Position numbers and translations under genes: made by a program. Positions 16,072-24,690 of a stretch of 35,929 nucleotides of DNA are shown piece by piece. The notes under the pieces were generated by a model. It did not search any database, was not told the origin of the DNA, and saw only the letters and a program-made list of their open reading frames with translations. Positions within the stretch are counted from its first letter, which is position 1. Each line of letters begins with the position of its first letter. The stretch lies in NCBI GenBank assembly GCA_910584235.1, contig CAJTZD010000040.1:1-35929 (forward strand), read 5' to 3'. This stretch comes from an uncultured Acetatifactor sp. GTDB taxonomy: Bacteria; Bacillota; Clostridia; Lachnospirales; Lachnospiraceae.

Positions 16072-16098
16072 CGGGCATTGCCAAGCCAGCAATGCCCG
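16072..16098. repeat. 10-bp perfect hairpin
   Basis: CGGGCATTGC (16072-16081) and GCAATGCCCG (16089-16098) are exact inverted repeats around a 7-base loop. It lies about 40 bases beyond the stop of the minus-strand ABC ATPase gene. It could stabilise or end that transcript, but no T tract follows on the minus strand. Confidence 0.55.
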
Positions 16099-16139
16099 CC
16101 AGCGTATCGCTGAATATTTGACGGAAGCAGGATCGCCCG

Positions 16140-16832
16140 TCAAGGCCAAAGCCCGACCTGAACCGCCGGAATCATTTCGATCCTCCCACTGTCCATCCGG
16201 TATACCACATCGGCCGCGGCTGCGATGCTTAAATCGTGGGTGACGACGACCACGCAGCAGTTCTCTTCCCGCGCCAGGTTCGCCAGCAGTCGGAGAATAT
16301 TTTTGCTGTTCTCGCCGTCCAGATTCCCTGTAGGCTCGTCTGCCAGGATGACCTTGCTCCCGCAGGCCAGCGTCCTGGCGATGGCCGTCCTCTGCTGCTC
16401 GCCCCCGGACAGCATGGCCGGCAGACGCTTATGGAAAGTCCCGTCAAGTCCGACCTTTTCCAGAGCCTTTGCCGCTCTGTCCGCCGCCTCTTTTTTGGGA
16501 ATTTTCTTAAGCGCCAGGGGATACATCACATTTTCCATGACCGTCAGCAGCGGGAAAAGATTGTAATTCTGATAGATCACACTTACGGTATCGCGGCGGT
16601 ATCCGTCCTGATCCATTCGGCCGATATTCTCGCCATCGGCTGTGACTTTGCCGCTTCCCGGTGCTTCGAGACCTGCCGCGAGGCTAAGGAGCGTGGACTT
16701 TCCGCTTCCGCTCTTGCCTACGATGGCGTAGAAGTTCCCCTGTTCAAAGCGGCAGGAGGCATCTTTCACTGCCTGCACCGTCTGGTATTTCGTTTTGTAT
16801 GAGTAAGATACGTTTTCAAGCGCTAATGTCAT
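16140..16832 (-). CDS. ABC transporter ATPase (LolD/MacB type)
   Basis: The 230-residue ATPase has Walker A GKSGSGKST (residues 39-47), Q-loop YQNYNLFP, signature LSGGEQQR, Walker B VILADEPTGNLDG and switch His in VVTHDLS. This LolD/MacB/FtsE subgroup pairs with FtsX-type permeases that use mechanical work rather than transmembrane transport. The stop of the upstream permease gene directly adjoins this ATG, and GAAGGAGG lies in the end of that gene, so the genes are coupled. It is the last gene of a four-gene minus-strand operon. The substrate is unknown; the Cys-rich exported protein of the operon is a candidate partner. Confidence 0.92.
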   Translation of the reverse strand: MTLALENVSYSYKTKYQTVQAVKDASCRFEQGNFYAIVGKSGSGKSTLLSLAAGLEAPGSGKVTADGENIGRMDQDGYRRDTVSVIYQNYNLFPLLTVMENVMYPLALKKIPKKEAADRAAKALEKVGLDGTFHKRLPAMLSGGEQQRTAIARTLACGSKVILADEPTGNLDGENSKNILRLLANLAREENCCVVVVTHDLSIAAAADVVYRMDSGRIEMIPAVQVGLWP

Positions 16833-18113
16833 CTATTCTTCCTCCTTCAGGCTGACCAGCCCTATCTTTCCGCACGCCCGGTATCCGGCGGCCTCCGCCC
16901 CGGTCAAAGCCGAGAGATCGATCAACAGGATCGGCCCTGCCTGGATCCCGGAAAGCGGGACGACCGCCGAAGCAGCCGCTGAGACTGCCAGAGCCGCGGC
17001 GAACCAGATCAGCAGCTCCGCGGCAATGGCCACAAGAACGCTCTTTTTGGGCGTGCCGAGGCTTCTCGCCACGGCGAGCTCCCTTTTCCTTACATAGATA
17101 AAGAAATATGCCGCAACCGCGGCGGCCGCCATTTCAATCAGGGTCAGGATCGGCAGCAGCCGCTTAAGAAGCGCGATGCTCCGGTCAAGATCCCCCAGCG
17201 TATCCCGCAGATTTTCATCGTGGATGGTCACGGCATACAGATAGTTCCCATATCCGGCTGATGTTACCGTGCCATTTCCAGTTAGAAAACTTCCCCTGGG
17301 TTCTCCGCCGGCACCGCCATAGAGCCTTACTTCATTAAAATGACGCCCCAGCCGCTCCCTCAGTTCATCCAGCTTCGTATTGTCCGCAGCCGTTGCGGAG
17401 ATGCTGGAAGCGGAAAGCCGTGCTTTCAGGCCGTCCTTGATCTCGACGGCGTACTGCCAGGAGACATATACCGTTGTGCTGTCAACCCCGGTATAATATC
17501 CCGTCACAGCCGCCTCTGTCGTATATGTGACATGCCTGGCCGCAGGGATATAAGACTCCAGCTTAACTGGCAGCAGGCTTCCCTCTTCATCGGTTCCTAT
17601 CGCCTCAAGCATCCTCTCAGGAACAATGACGTCATATGCGCCGGGATCGGAAAGATCGTGTTCTTTCCCGTCAAAATAGACCACACTGCCGGTTCCCGCC
17701 TTCGGGTCAAAAGCGGGAACCGCACCAAATGCTGTCAGGGCAACCAGCTCGCCGCCAAGCTGCGTGCCCGAAATGCCCCGGACGGAGCCGTCCAGTTCGC
17801 ATTTCATCCGGACTTCCCCCAGGTACGGCAGGAGATCCGCAAACGCTTCGTCATCCGCATCGTAGGGCCCCTTATTTTTCATAAACGCATAAAGCGGTTC
17901 CCCCACCACGCACAGCCCTTCCGTTTCCGTGCCTGTGCTGTCCGATATCACGATTTCAACCGGCAGAAGATACGCTGCAGCGCGGCTCGCTTCCCTGTCA
18001 GCGATAAAGCCTCTGTACAGGCACCCGAACCATGCCAGCGCCGCCCAGAGCAGACATAAGAAAAGCCCTGAGGCAGTCCGCGTAAGCCGACTTTTCAAAT
18101 AATATATTGGCAT
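16833..18113 (-). CDS. FtsX-type ABC permease, short C-terminus
   Basis: The 426-residue permease has an N-terminal helix (about 13-32), a large extracytoplasmic domain (about 40-305) and the FtsX coupling segment YVRKRELAVARSLGTPKKSV between two helices near the C-terminus. FtsX/MacB domains usually end with three helices; here the region after SAAASAVVPLSGIQAG is only weakly hydrophobic (LLIDLSALTGAEAAGYRACG), so the last helix is reduced or missing. The start follows the upstream permease gene by eight bases, with only AGGT as ribosome-binding site. It probably forms a heterodimer with the larger permease. Confidence 0.82.
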   Translation of the reverse strand: MPIYYLKSRLTRTASGLFLCLLWAALAWFGCLYRGFIADREASRAAAYLLPVEIVISDSTGTETEGLCVVGEPLYAFMKNKGPYDADDEAFADLLPYLGEVRMKCELDGSVRGISGTQLGGELVALTAFGAVPAFDPKAGTGSVVYFDGKEHDLSDPGAYDVIVPERMLEAIGTDEEGSLLPVKLESYIPAARHVTYTTEAAVTGYYTGVDSTTVYVSWQYAVEIKDGLKARLSASSISATAADNTKLDELRERLGRHFNEVRLYGGAGGEPRGSFLTGNGTVTSAGYGNYLYAVTIHDENLRDTLGDLDRSIALLKRLLPILTLIEMAAAAVAAYFFIYVRKRELAVARSLGTPKKSVLVAIAAELLIWFAAALAVSAAASAVVPLSGIQAGPILLIDLSALTGAEAAGYRACGKIGLVSLKEEE

Positions 18114-18121
18114 ACATTTAC

Positions 18122-20311
18122 CTACTTTCGAAGAAAGTTCCTGGGCTTTTTACCGGCTGTCAACACGGCGGCCACCGTAAGCGCGATCAGGTAGATGCCG
18201 GTCATGGCGGCAAAGGCCCAAAAGGCCGAGTCAGGCCGGATCGCCGCTTCCACCAGCGCTTCCGCATTGCCAAGCGTAACGCCTCCGCTGAATTTTCCTC
18301 CGGTCAGTGAGGAGACATCCCCCAGGACGGCCTCCACCACCCGGCCAAGCAGCAGCGCGCCGGCCGCAGAGCCGATCACGGAGCCGATGACAGGCGGGAT
18401 CAGGGATACCGTCAGCAGAAAGGCCGAAGTTTTCCTCCTGCCCGCTCCCAGGGAGAGCATGAGCCCGGCATTCCTGCGCTGCCCCGCAACGAACAGAGCG
18501 ATATAGGCAGCCAGAATCACCAGAAACGTACCTGCCGCAGCCAGGAAGATCTCTCCCGCGCTGCCCCGCAGTGCCTTGAGCGTCCCCTCTATCGCGCTGT
18601 AGCCGCCGTCAAAATAGACCAGAAGACCCTCCGGATAGCCCTCCGCGGCCAAAAGTTCATCTAATCTGTCCGTGCTGCCGTTCTTCAGGACGATTTTTTG
18701 CCGCCGTCTGGAGGAGACGGCATCCGTTTCGATGTCCCCCAGGGACGCGTTCGGGACGAAAATCGCGTTGAGGCTAAAATCTTCGCTTTGCGCCGCATAA
18801 TCAGAGGCGCTGGCATAAGAGATGGTCTTATCTGTCTGGGCCGTATTGCGGTAAATGCCAATGATCTCATACTCTTTTTCCGCCTGAATCTGTGAATCGC
18901 CCGCATACCATATGGCGGGGGCATATCCGTAATGATCGTCTCCTCCCCCTGCAGAAAAGGCCGCAAAAAACATCTCTGGGTCAAACTCATCGTCCAGGTC
19001 GCTTATCTCATGGCCCAGGTTGCCCAGGCTGTCGAGATTTGTATCCTGAGACTGATAGAAGCCCATATCGAGTTTATCGCCAACGGAAAGACCGTTTTTC
19101 ACGGCAAGGGCTTCCGAGACAAGGCAGACGGGACGTCCCTCCAGGTAGTCCTGCTCCGAGAAATACCTGCCCTCCGTCACAAAGGCAAGGTTTTCGTGAA
19201 AAAGGTAAAAACTCTGGAGCATATCTGTCCCCATCACAGATACACAATGCTGCTGCGTCTCTGCCGATTCCAGGAAATCGGCATAAAAACGGTTGTCAGG
19301 ATCCGCCAGGAAATCATCAATGGGGCAGGTAAGTTCGCTGATCCCGGAGACCGCTCCTCTGCCATCTTTTTTATCCGTATCCGCTTCCAGCGTGACGCTG
19401 CACTCATAACAACCGGCTTTTTCGAGATAGGCCGTGGATGTCATGGCATACTCGCCAAGAGCCGGATCAGAGTACACCGCGCAGAGTCCTCCCATAGATT
19501 CCCGAGACTCCCAGGAGAGATAGTCCCAGTTGATATCGTCCACCGTATAGTTACCTGCAACCTCAGACCTCATCGCCAGCATGTCAAGCATACTTTTGCG
19601 CGCATACAGATCCCAGTTTGCGGCATTATAGTCGGCAACAATATACTTTTTTCCGATTTCCAGCCCCGAAATAAAATCCTCAATCGGTTTTCCGTCAGCA
19701 GCTTTTTCTGACAGTTCCACCTGGATTTCTGAAGGCGCTTCATAGTCTTTCGGAAGTGCGAGGCAGTCGTCCACTTTCCCTTTGACCGTGACTCTGCGTC
19801 CTCCATGGGTTATGGCTGTCTGCCCGTCGGGGCTCCACAACACTTTAGGATCTTTGATATCACCGATTTCCGTAAGCGTAAACACAAACATGGAGGCACC
19901 GGTACGGGAAGGATGGCCAATCGCATCGGACAGTTTCATGTGAATCCTTAATTGCGGCACATATGCGCTGGTCTTATCGGTCTGGTATAATCCTCTGAGG
20001 CAGCCGCTTTTCTCGATAAAGTCATAGAGATCGTCAAGAGTTTTGCCGGTATCCCCAATCGCTTCCACACGGACGACCCTCTCAAGATCCTGATCCCATA
20101 GCAGAGTCTCCGAAATCCTTTGAGGCGTGTCCGGCCCTTGCGGGGCGATCTGCGCCAACGTCACGAACCTCCGATCCATCTCATCGGAAGTAGCCTGGGC
20201 GGAGCGCAGAACGCCCCAGCCCAGGCACAAAAACGCACTGGAAGCCGCAAACAGGATCAGTACCGCCAGAAAATGCACTGGACGCCGCAGAAGCTGATGA
20301 AACGGTTTCAT
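18122..20311 (-). CDS. FtsX-type ABC permease, large
   Basis: The 729-residue permease has an N-terminal helix (LAVLILFAASSAFLCLGWGV), an extracytoplasmic domain of more than 500 residues, and a C-terminal FtsX domain with three helices (AAGTFLVILAAYIALFVAGQ, LLTVSLIPPVIGSVIGSAAG, FAAMTGIYLIALTVAAVLTA) and the coupling loop RRNAGLMLSLGAGRRKTS. The external domain is Asp/Glu-rich and has several Cys residues. A strong GGGAGGAAATATC ribosome-binding site supports the start. It follows the Cys-rich secreted protein gene by 31 bp. Families of this kind export or sense peptides, lipoproteins or antibiotics. Confidence 0.85.
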   Translation of the reverse strand: MKPFHQLLRRPVHFLAVLILFAASSAFLCLGWGVLRSAQATSDEMDRRFVTLAQIAPQGPDTPQRISETLLWDQDLERVVRVEAIGDTGKTLDDLYDFIEKSGCLRGLYQTDKTSAYVPQLRIHMKLSDAIGHPSRTGASMFVFTLTEIGDIKDPKVLWSPDGQTAITHGGRRVTVKGKVDDCLALPKDYEAPSEIQVELSEKAADGKPIEDFISGLEIGKKYIVADYNAANWDLYARKSMLDMLAMRSEVAGNYTVDDINWDYLSWESRESMGGLCAVYSDPALGEYAMTSTAYLEKAGCYECSVTLEADTDKKDGRGAVSGISELTCPIDDFLADPDNRFYADFLESAETQQHCVSVMGTDMLQSFYLFHENLAFVTEGRYFSEQDYLEGRPVCLVSEALAVKNGLSVGDKLDMGFYQSQDTNLDSLGNLGHEISDLDDEFDPEMFFAAFSAGGGDDHYGYAPAIWYAGDSQIQAEKEYEIIGIYRNTAQTDKTISYASASDYAAQSEDFSLNAIFVPNASLGDIETDAVSSRRRQKIVLKNGSTDRLDELLAAEGYPEGLLVYFDGGYSAIEGTLKALRGSAGEIFLAAAGTFLVILAAYIALFVAGQRRNAGLMLSLGAGRRKTSAFLLTVSLIPPVIGSVIGSAAGALLLGRVVEAVLGDVSSLTGGKFSGGVTLGNAEALVEAAIRPDSAFWAFAAMTGIYLIALTVAAVLTAGKKPRNFLRK

Positions 20312-20342
20312 GATATTTCCTCCCAGTCAGTGTAATACAATG

Positions 20343-20786
20343 CTATCTGATTTGTTCCTCTGGCTTTATGCTGTGGAGATGCACGGGACAAGGCGGCCCC
20401 GGGCAGGACCAGGAAACTGTGGCATAGCACTCATAGCCGCAGGCTGTACACCTTTTGATACAATCTTCAAAATGCATGCTTCCTACATGACGGTCGTTGC
20501 CTGAATATGCCTTTACTACAAGCGAATGGGATTCTCCCTCAGTGCTAGTATATGACTTTGTAAATGTCGTTTTGCATACGCTGCAGACACATGTCAGTTC
20601 AATCGTATCATAATGATACACATCATCATGGCTCGTATACAGGATCCTTCTCACAGAATCGACTGTGTAGCTTGGATGCGAACACGAAGCTGCTGTTGCA
20701 GCCTCTGCAACCAATGCTGTCCATGAGTTTGTAAACAGTAATACCGCCAAAAGCAACGCAAAAATAGAATTCGCTTTTTTCTTCAT
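20343..20786 (-). CDS. Cys-rich secreted protein, unknown
   Basis: The 147-residue product has a classical signal peptide (MKKK, then a hydrophobic core to about residue 25, cleavage near AEAATA). The mature part has about a dozen Cys and several His: CSH near its start, CVCSVC in the middle, then HFEDCIKRCTACGYEC and SCPGPPCPVHLH. The spacing suggests one or two zinc-ribbon-like or disulfide-linked sites. A perfect AAGGAGG precedes ATG. It is the first gene after a consensus promoter and is followed by two FtsX-type permeases and an ATPase. It may be a substrate, sensor or accessory of that transporter. I do not recognise a named family. Confidence 0.65.
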   Translation of the reverse strand: MKKKANSIFALLLAVLLFTNSWTALVAEAATAASCSHPSYTVDSVRRILYTSHDDVYHYDTIELTCVCSVCKTTFTKSYTSTEGESHSLVVKAYSGNDRHVGSMHFEDCIKRCTACGYECYATVSWSCPGPPCPVHLHSIKPEEQIR

Positions 20787-21129
20787 AGCTTTCCTCCTTC
20801 ACTTTTCATTTGGTGTTTTCTTCGCCAGGCGCCTTGGCAGAGATTGAATCATATGCTGCAATATTGCGCTGCATAGAATTATTATACTTGATTATGTCCT
20901 TGAAGTCAATAAAAAAGTAAATGTTTTTGTAGTCATAATTTATTGTGTCTTTGAAGTTGATACAAAAAGCTTTACAGCTAACCGCCATGCACTGCGGGCA
21001 CTGCCCGCTAACCTAAAATAAAATATCCTTGTCATGTACCTGGATTATGGATATAATAAAGTAGAAAGAACCAAGAAAAAATGCCAGAACAACAACGCAT
21101 TTCAAAATAAGAGAGGACATGCCGGGCCT
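20787..21129. promoter_or_regulatory. divergent regulatory region with tandem boxes
   Basis: This 343-bp region separates the minus-strand ABC operon from the plus-strand AAA-ATPase gene. It contains the consensus promoter at 20881-20909, a second degenerate copy of the promoter motif 51 bp upstream, and a 15-bp palindrome (GCGGGCACTGCCCGC) near 20994. I see no clear promoter for the plus-strand gene. Short minus-strand frames here (20806-20988) read through the promoter boxes and are not genes. Confidence 0.5.
20881..20909 (-). promoter_or_regulatory. consensus sigma-A promoter of ABC operon
   Basis: On the minus strand TTGACT (20909-20904), a 17-base spacer and a perfect TATAAT (20886-20881) form a strong promoter about 95 bp upstream of the Cys-rich protein gene. 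The segment ACTTCAAGGACATAAT overlapping the -35 and spacer recurs as ACTTCAAAGACACAAT 51 bp further upstream, roughly five helical turns, so it could be an operator pair. Confidence 0.75.
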
Positions 21130-22719
21130 ATGGGAATTTATCTGAATCCGGGGAGCAATGCCTTTCAGATGGCATTGGGCTCTCAGATATTTATCGATAA
21201 AAGCAGACTGATTGAAGAGGCGAACCGCTGTGCCATGACAATGCAGAGATTCATTTGCGTCAGCAGGCCCAGGCGTTTTGGAAAGTCCATGGCAGCCGAT
21301 ATGCTTGCGGCATATTACGGGCGCGGGGAGGACACGGCGGGGCTGTTTGACAAGCTTGCCGCGGGACAGAGCGCTTCTTATCAAAAGCATCTGAACCGGT
21401 ATGACGTGATTAAGGTCAACATGCAGGAGTTTTTAAGCACTGCCGAAAGTGTGGAGGGAATGCTGAAGCTGCTGCAGGGGAGGCTCATTGCCGATTTGAG
21501 GCGAAGCTACCCTGACTGCCCGGATGGCAATTATCTTGTGTTCGTGATGAAAGATATCTATGCCAGTACGGGATGCCCATTTGTCATTCTGATCGATGAA
21601 TGGGACTGCCCGTTCCGGGAATATCGGCAGGATAAAGATGCCCAGAAAAAATATCTGGATTTCCTGCGGGTCTGGCTGAAAGACCAGGACTATGTCGCGC
21701 TTGCATATATGACGGGGATTCTGCCAATCAAGAAGTATGGTTCGCATTCGGCACTGAATATGTTCACGGAATATTCCATGACGAATTCGGGCGCTATGGC
21801 AGAATATTTCGGGTTTACGAAAGAGGAGGTAAAGGGGCTCTGTGAAACCTACGAGATGAGTTTTGAGGAAACAAGAGCCTGGTATGATGGCTATCGCTTT
21901 CTTGTCCACAGGAAAGAAGGAGACGAAGAACGTTCTATATATAATCCGAAATCTGTTGTAGAGGCCATGCTCCGCCACCAGTTTGGGCCATACTGGAATC
22001 AGACAGAAACCTATGAGGCGCTGAAAGCCTATATTCAGATGGACATGGACGGTCTGAAAAGCGCTGTGGTGGAGATGCTGGGCGGTAAAGCGGTTCGGAT
22101 AAATGTGGGCACTTTCAGCAATGACATGACAACTTTGACCACAAGGGACGATGTGTTAACCCTGCTGGTACATTTAGGGTATCTGACCTATAACAGCATG
22201 GATGAGACGGTCTCCATTCCGAACAGGGAAGTTTCCCGTGAATATCTCAATGCTATCAGTACAATGGACTGGACAGAGGTCATTCGTTCCATTGAGGATT
22301 CTCATAGGCTGTTGGAGGCTATGTGGAATCTTGACGGAAACACTGTTGCTGAAGGGGTAGACCGTATGCATAACGAGATTTCCGTTCTGCAGTATAATGA
22401 TGAAAATTCCCTGAGTTGTGTCATCAACCTGGCTTTTTATGCCGCGAGGGAGTACTATACGCTGATACGTGAACTTCCCACAGGGAAAGGGTTTGCGGAC
22501 ATCTTTATGCTTCCAAGGAGGATGCATGCGGATAAGCCGGCGGCCGTGATCGAACTGAAGTGGAATAAAAGTGTATCCGGTGCGCTGGCGCAGATAGAGG
22601 ATCGGAATTATACGGAGGCTCTGAGAGATTATAGAGGCAATCTGCTTCTTGTGGGAATCAATTACAACAGAAAGTCAAAGAAGCACAGCTGCATCATCCG
22701 CAAGATGGAAAAAGAGTAA
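21130..22719 (+). CDS. AAA-ATPase / PD-(D/E)XK nuclease-like
   Basis: The 529-residue protein belongs to the AAA-ATPase-like family with a C-terminal DUF1703/PD-(D/E)XK domain, common in multiple copies in gut Clostridia and Bacteroidetes. The N-terminus has a P-loop variant RPRRFGKS (Lys52) and Walker B LIDEWD (Asp156, Glu157). The C-terminus holds FADIFM and AVIELKWNK, fitting the nuclease D...ExK core. I start at ATG 21130 (MGIYLNPGSNAFQ), where homologs begin; AGAGAGG is about 13 bases upstream, rather far. The frame is open to 21034 but that part is non-conserved. The biological role is unknown. Confidence 0.85.
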   Translation: MGIYLNPGSNAFQMALGSQIFIDKSRLIEEANRCAMTMQRFICVSRPRRFGKSMAADMLAAYYGRGEDTAGLFDKLAAGQSASYQKHLNRYDVIKVNMQEFLSTAESVEGMLKLLQGRLIADLRRSYPDCPDGNYLVFVMKDIYASTGCPFVILIDEWDCPFREYRQDKDAQKKYLDFLRVWLKDQDYVALAYMTGILPIKKYGSHSALNMFTEYSMTNSGAMAEYFGFTKEEVKGLCETYEMSFEETRAWYDGYRFLVHRKEGDEERSIYNPKSVVEAMLRHQFGPYWNQTETYEALKAYIQMDMDGLKSAVVEMLGGKAVRINVGTFSNDMTTLTTRDDVLTLLVHLGYLTYNSMDETVSIPNREVSREYLNAISTMDWTEVIRSIEDSHRLLEAMWNLDGNTVAEGVDRMHNEISVLQYNDENSLSCVINLAFYAAREYYTLIRELPTGKGFADIFMLPRRMHADKPAAVIELKWNKSVSGALAQIEDRNYTEALRDYRGNLLLVGINYNRKSKKHSCIIRKMEKE

Positions 22720-22820
22720 AGCTTTGCCGCCCGGAGTTTTGCATTTTTACGCGGACAAGAACCCGCGAGAGTGTTTTAAGCGCGGAAAGCGCGGCGCTGG
22801 GCAGGCCCTAAACAAATTTC

Positions 22821-22850
22821 TTGCCAAAATAGCGTACATTGTGCTATGAT
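22821..22850 (+). promoter_or_regulatory. promoter of transglutaminase-like gene
   Basis: TTGCCA at 22821-22826 and TATGAT at 22845-22850 are separated by 18 bases. Transcription would start near 22857, about 77 bases before the chosen ATG. Both boxes deviate by one base or more from consensus. Confidence 0.5.
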
Positions 22851-22933
22851 ACTAGGAAAGTATACGGAATCGGCAGAGCATGTACGCCGCACTAGGGGAA
22901 AGGAATGCTGTTAGATGCTGTCGGGGCAATATC

Positions 22934-24571
22934 ATGCAGGAAGAACATAGGACATCAGAGATAAAAAGCAAGAAAAGGAGCAGGAAACCATGGATCATTA
23001 CCGGGATATGCCTTGTGTTTTTTGCTTTTTTTTGTGCGGGCGGCTGGGCTTATGTATATTATCAGGCCTATCAGACCGTGCGCGTGGAGGCGGGTATTCG
23101 TGTGGAAGCTTCGGCGTTTATGATAAACGGAGAGGAGGCCTTTTTTACACAGGACAGCCAGCCCTTTGACATTACTGTACCCGGAGAATATGAAATCAAG
23201 GTGAAAAGCGGCCTGTTTACCCACAACTGCAGGCTCGTCATAGAAGACACCATTGCGCCTGCCGGGGAGTCTGTGCCGGTTCAGCTTCAGTTGGGAGAGA
23301 CCTGCGGCCCGGAGGCCTTTGTGAGGAATATCGAAGATGCCACCCGGGTAACCGTGGCCTATGTGGAAGAGCCTGATTTTGACAGGCTCGGAGTGCAGGA
23401 AGTAAAGATCGCGCTGACGGACAGGGGAGAGAACCGCACGGTTCTGGAGACAGAGCTGTTTCTCATTCAGTTGGCGGAGAGCGTTACGGTAGAAGTGGGC
23501 AGAGAGGCACCGGGCCTTGAAAGTTTTGTCATTATGGCGCCGGAGGCTTCTTTTATTACGGAAGTGGATAAAATCGACTATACCCGAGTGGGAGAATGGG
23601 AAGTCCTGGTGGATGTAAGCGGGGAGGAGCACAGTATCACGCTCTATGTGACAGACACAGTTCCGCCGCTGCTGGAGCTTCAGGACATAGAGGGATACGC
23701 GCTTCTGCCCAGAGCGGCGGAGGACTTTGTAGTCAGGGTGGAGGACGCCAGTCCGGTGGAAGTGAAATTTGTAAAAGAGCCGGATTTGACGAAAACGGGA
23801 TCCCAGGTGGTGGAAGTGGCGGCTGTAGACGAAAGCGGCAATGAGACCGTAAAGCAGGCCGCGCTGACCCTGTATGAGGATACGGAGGCGCCCGTGATAC
23901 AGGGGGCCGCGGACTTTATCCATTTTGTCGGGGAGAACATTTCCTATCGCAGGAATGTGAGGGTCAGCGACAACAGCGGAGAGGAAATCACGCTGGAGAT
24001 AGACAGCTCCGGCGTGAATCTGGGGGCGGAAGGAGTCTATCCCGTAGTGTATACGGCAAAAGACCGGGCGGGCAATATCGGCAGTGTGACTGTGAACCTG
24101 ACTGTGATGGTCAGAAGATATACGCTGGAGGAAGTGAATGCCCTTGCGGATTTGGTATTGGCGCAGATCATCACACCGGATATGAGCGACAGGGACAAGG
24201 CCTGGGCCATTTACAGTTATGTGATAAGCCATATAGCCTATATTTCCCACGAGGAAAAAGGGGATTGGATCAAAGCGGCCTACAAGGGACTGGCGGAGAG
24301 CAGGGGAGACTGCTATACATACGCCTGTACCGCCAAAGCTTTGCTGACGAGGGCAGGCATAGCCAACATGGACATCCAAAAGATCCCCTCCGGAACAGAG
24401 CACTACTGGAATCTGGTGGATGTGGGGGACGGGTGGTATCATTTTGACACTACCCCGCGGACGGATCATCCTGTCATATTTCTGTGGACAGAGGCCGAGC
24501 TGATGGAATACTCCGCCCAACACTGGAATGCTTTCAATTATGACCACTCTCTCTATCCGGCGGTAAATTAA
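22934..24571 (+). CDS. membrane-anchored transglutaminase-like protein
   Basis: The 545-residue protein has a Lys/Arg-rich N-terminus, one membrane helix (about residues 22-45), several Ig-like repeats outside the cell and a C-terminal transglutaminase-like domain. The repeats are marked by DTIAPA, DTVPPLLEL and DTEAPVI starts. The catalytic triad is visible: Cys460 in GDCYTYACTAKALL, His490 in EHYWNLVDVGDGW and Asp505 in WYHFDTTP. Such domains cleave or crosslink amide bonds, including in cell-wall peptides; the substrate is unknown. ATG at 22934 has only a weak GGGG upstream; a longer frame from 22880 lacks any ribosome-binding site. It lies 119 bp before the Dlt-like operon, possibly with a separate promoter. 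Confidence 0.85.
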   Translation: MQEEHRTSEIKSKKRSRKPWIITGICLVFFAFFCAGGWAYVYYQAYQTVRVEAGIRVEASAFMINGEEAFFTQDSQPFDITVPGEYEIKVKSGLFTHNCRLVIEDTIAPAGESVPVQLQLGETCGPEAFVRNIEDATRVTVAYVEEPDFDRLGVQEVKIALTDRGENRTVLETELFLIQLAESVTVEVGREAPGLESFVIMAPEASFITEVDKIDYTRVGEWEVLVDVSGEEHSITLYVTDTVPPLLELQDIEGYALLPRAAEDFVVRVEDASPVEVKFVKEPDLTKTGSQVVEVAAVDESGNETVKQAALTLYEDTEAPVIQGAADFIHFVGENISYRRNVRVSDNSGEEITLEIDSSGVNLGAEGVYPVVYTAKDRAGNIGSVTVNLTVMVRRYTLEEVNALADLVLAQIITPDMSDRDKAWAIYSYVISHIAYISHEEKGDWIKAAYKGLAESRGDCYTYACTAKALLTRAGIANMDIQKIPSGTEHYWNLVDVGDGWYHFDTTPRTDHPVIFLWTEAELMEYSAQHWNAFNYDHSLYPAVN

Positions 24572-24690
24572 AAAAACAGAAACGAATATGATACAAATAT
24601 GAAACAGCTTATGACATAAATAGGAAACAACTTCCTGTTAAGATGCCTGGGAAAAGAAAATGAAATGACTGCCAGGATGGGAGAATACGT

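Larger units (their letters stand above)
15380..16139. other. gene-debris intergenic region
   Basis: These 760 bases hold no intact gene. They contain a 12-bp perfect hairpin at 15647-15678, a coiled-coil coding remnant at 15678-15845, a terminator-like hairpin at 15963-16009, a 38-bp vestige of an AAA-ATPase gene at 16010-16047, and a 10-bp perfect hairpin at 16072-16098. Small frames around 15919-16243 cross these elements and run into the antisense of the ABC ATPase. The region looks like an accumulation site for insertions at the end of the polysaccharide locus. Confidence 0.6.

Noticed and set aside
15919..16243. Two small plus-strand frames after the polysaccharide locus
   Set aside because: They cross a hairpin and a gene vestige and run into the antisense of the ABC ATPase; no start signals fit a real gene.
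20806..20988. 60-codon minus-strand gene upstream of the Cys-rich protein
   Set aside because: The frame runs through both promoter boxes and its peptide repeats only reflect the DNA repeats.
22955..24547. 530-codon open frame on the minus strand, antisense to the transglutaminase-like gene
   Set aside because: It mirrors the codon structure of a gene with a clear catalytic triad and Ig repeats, and its own translation shows no domain or ribosome-binding site.
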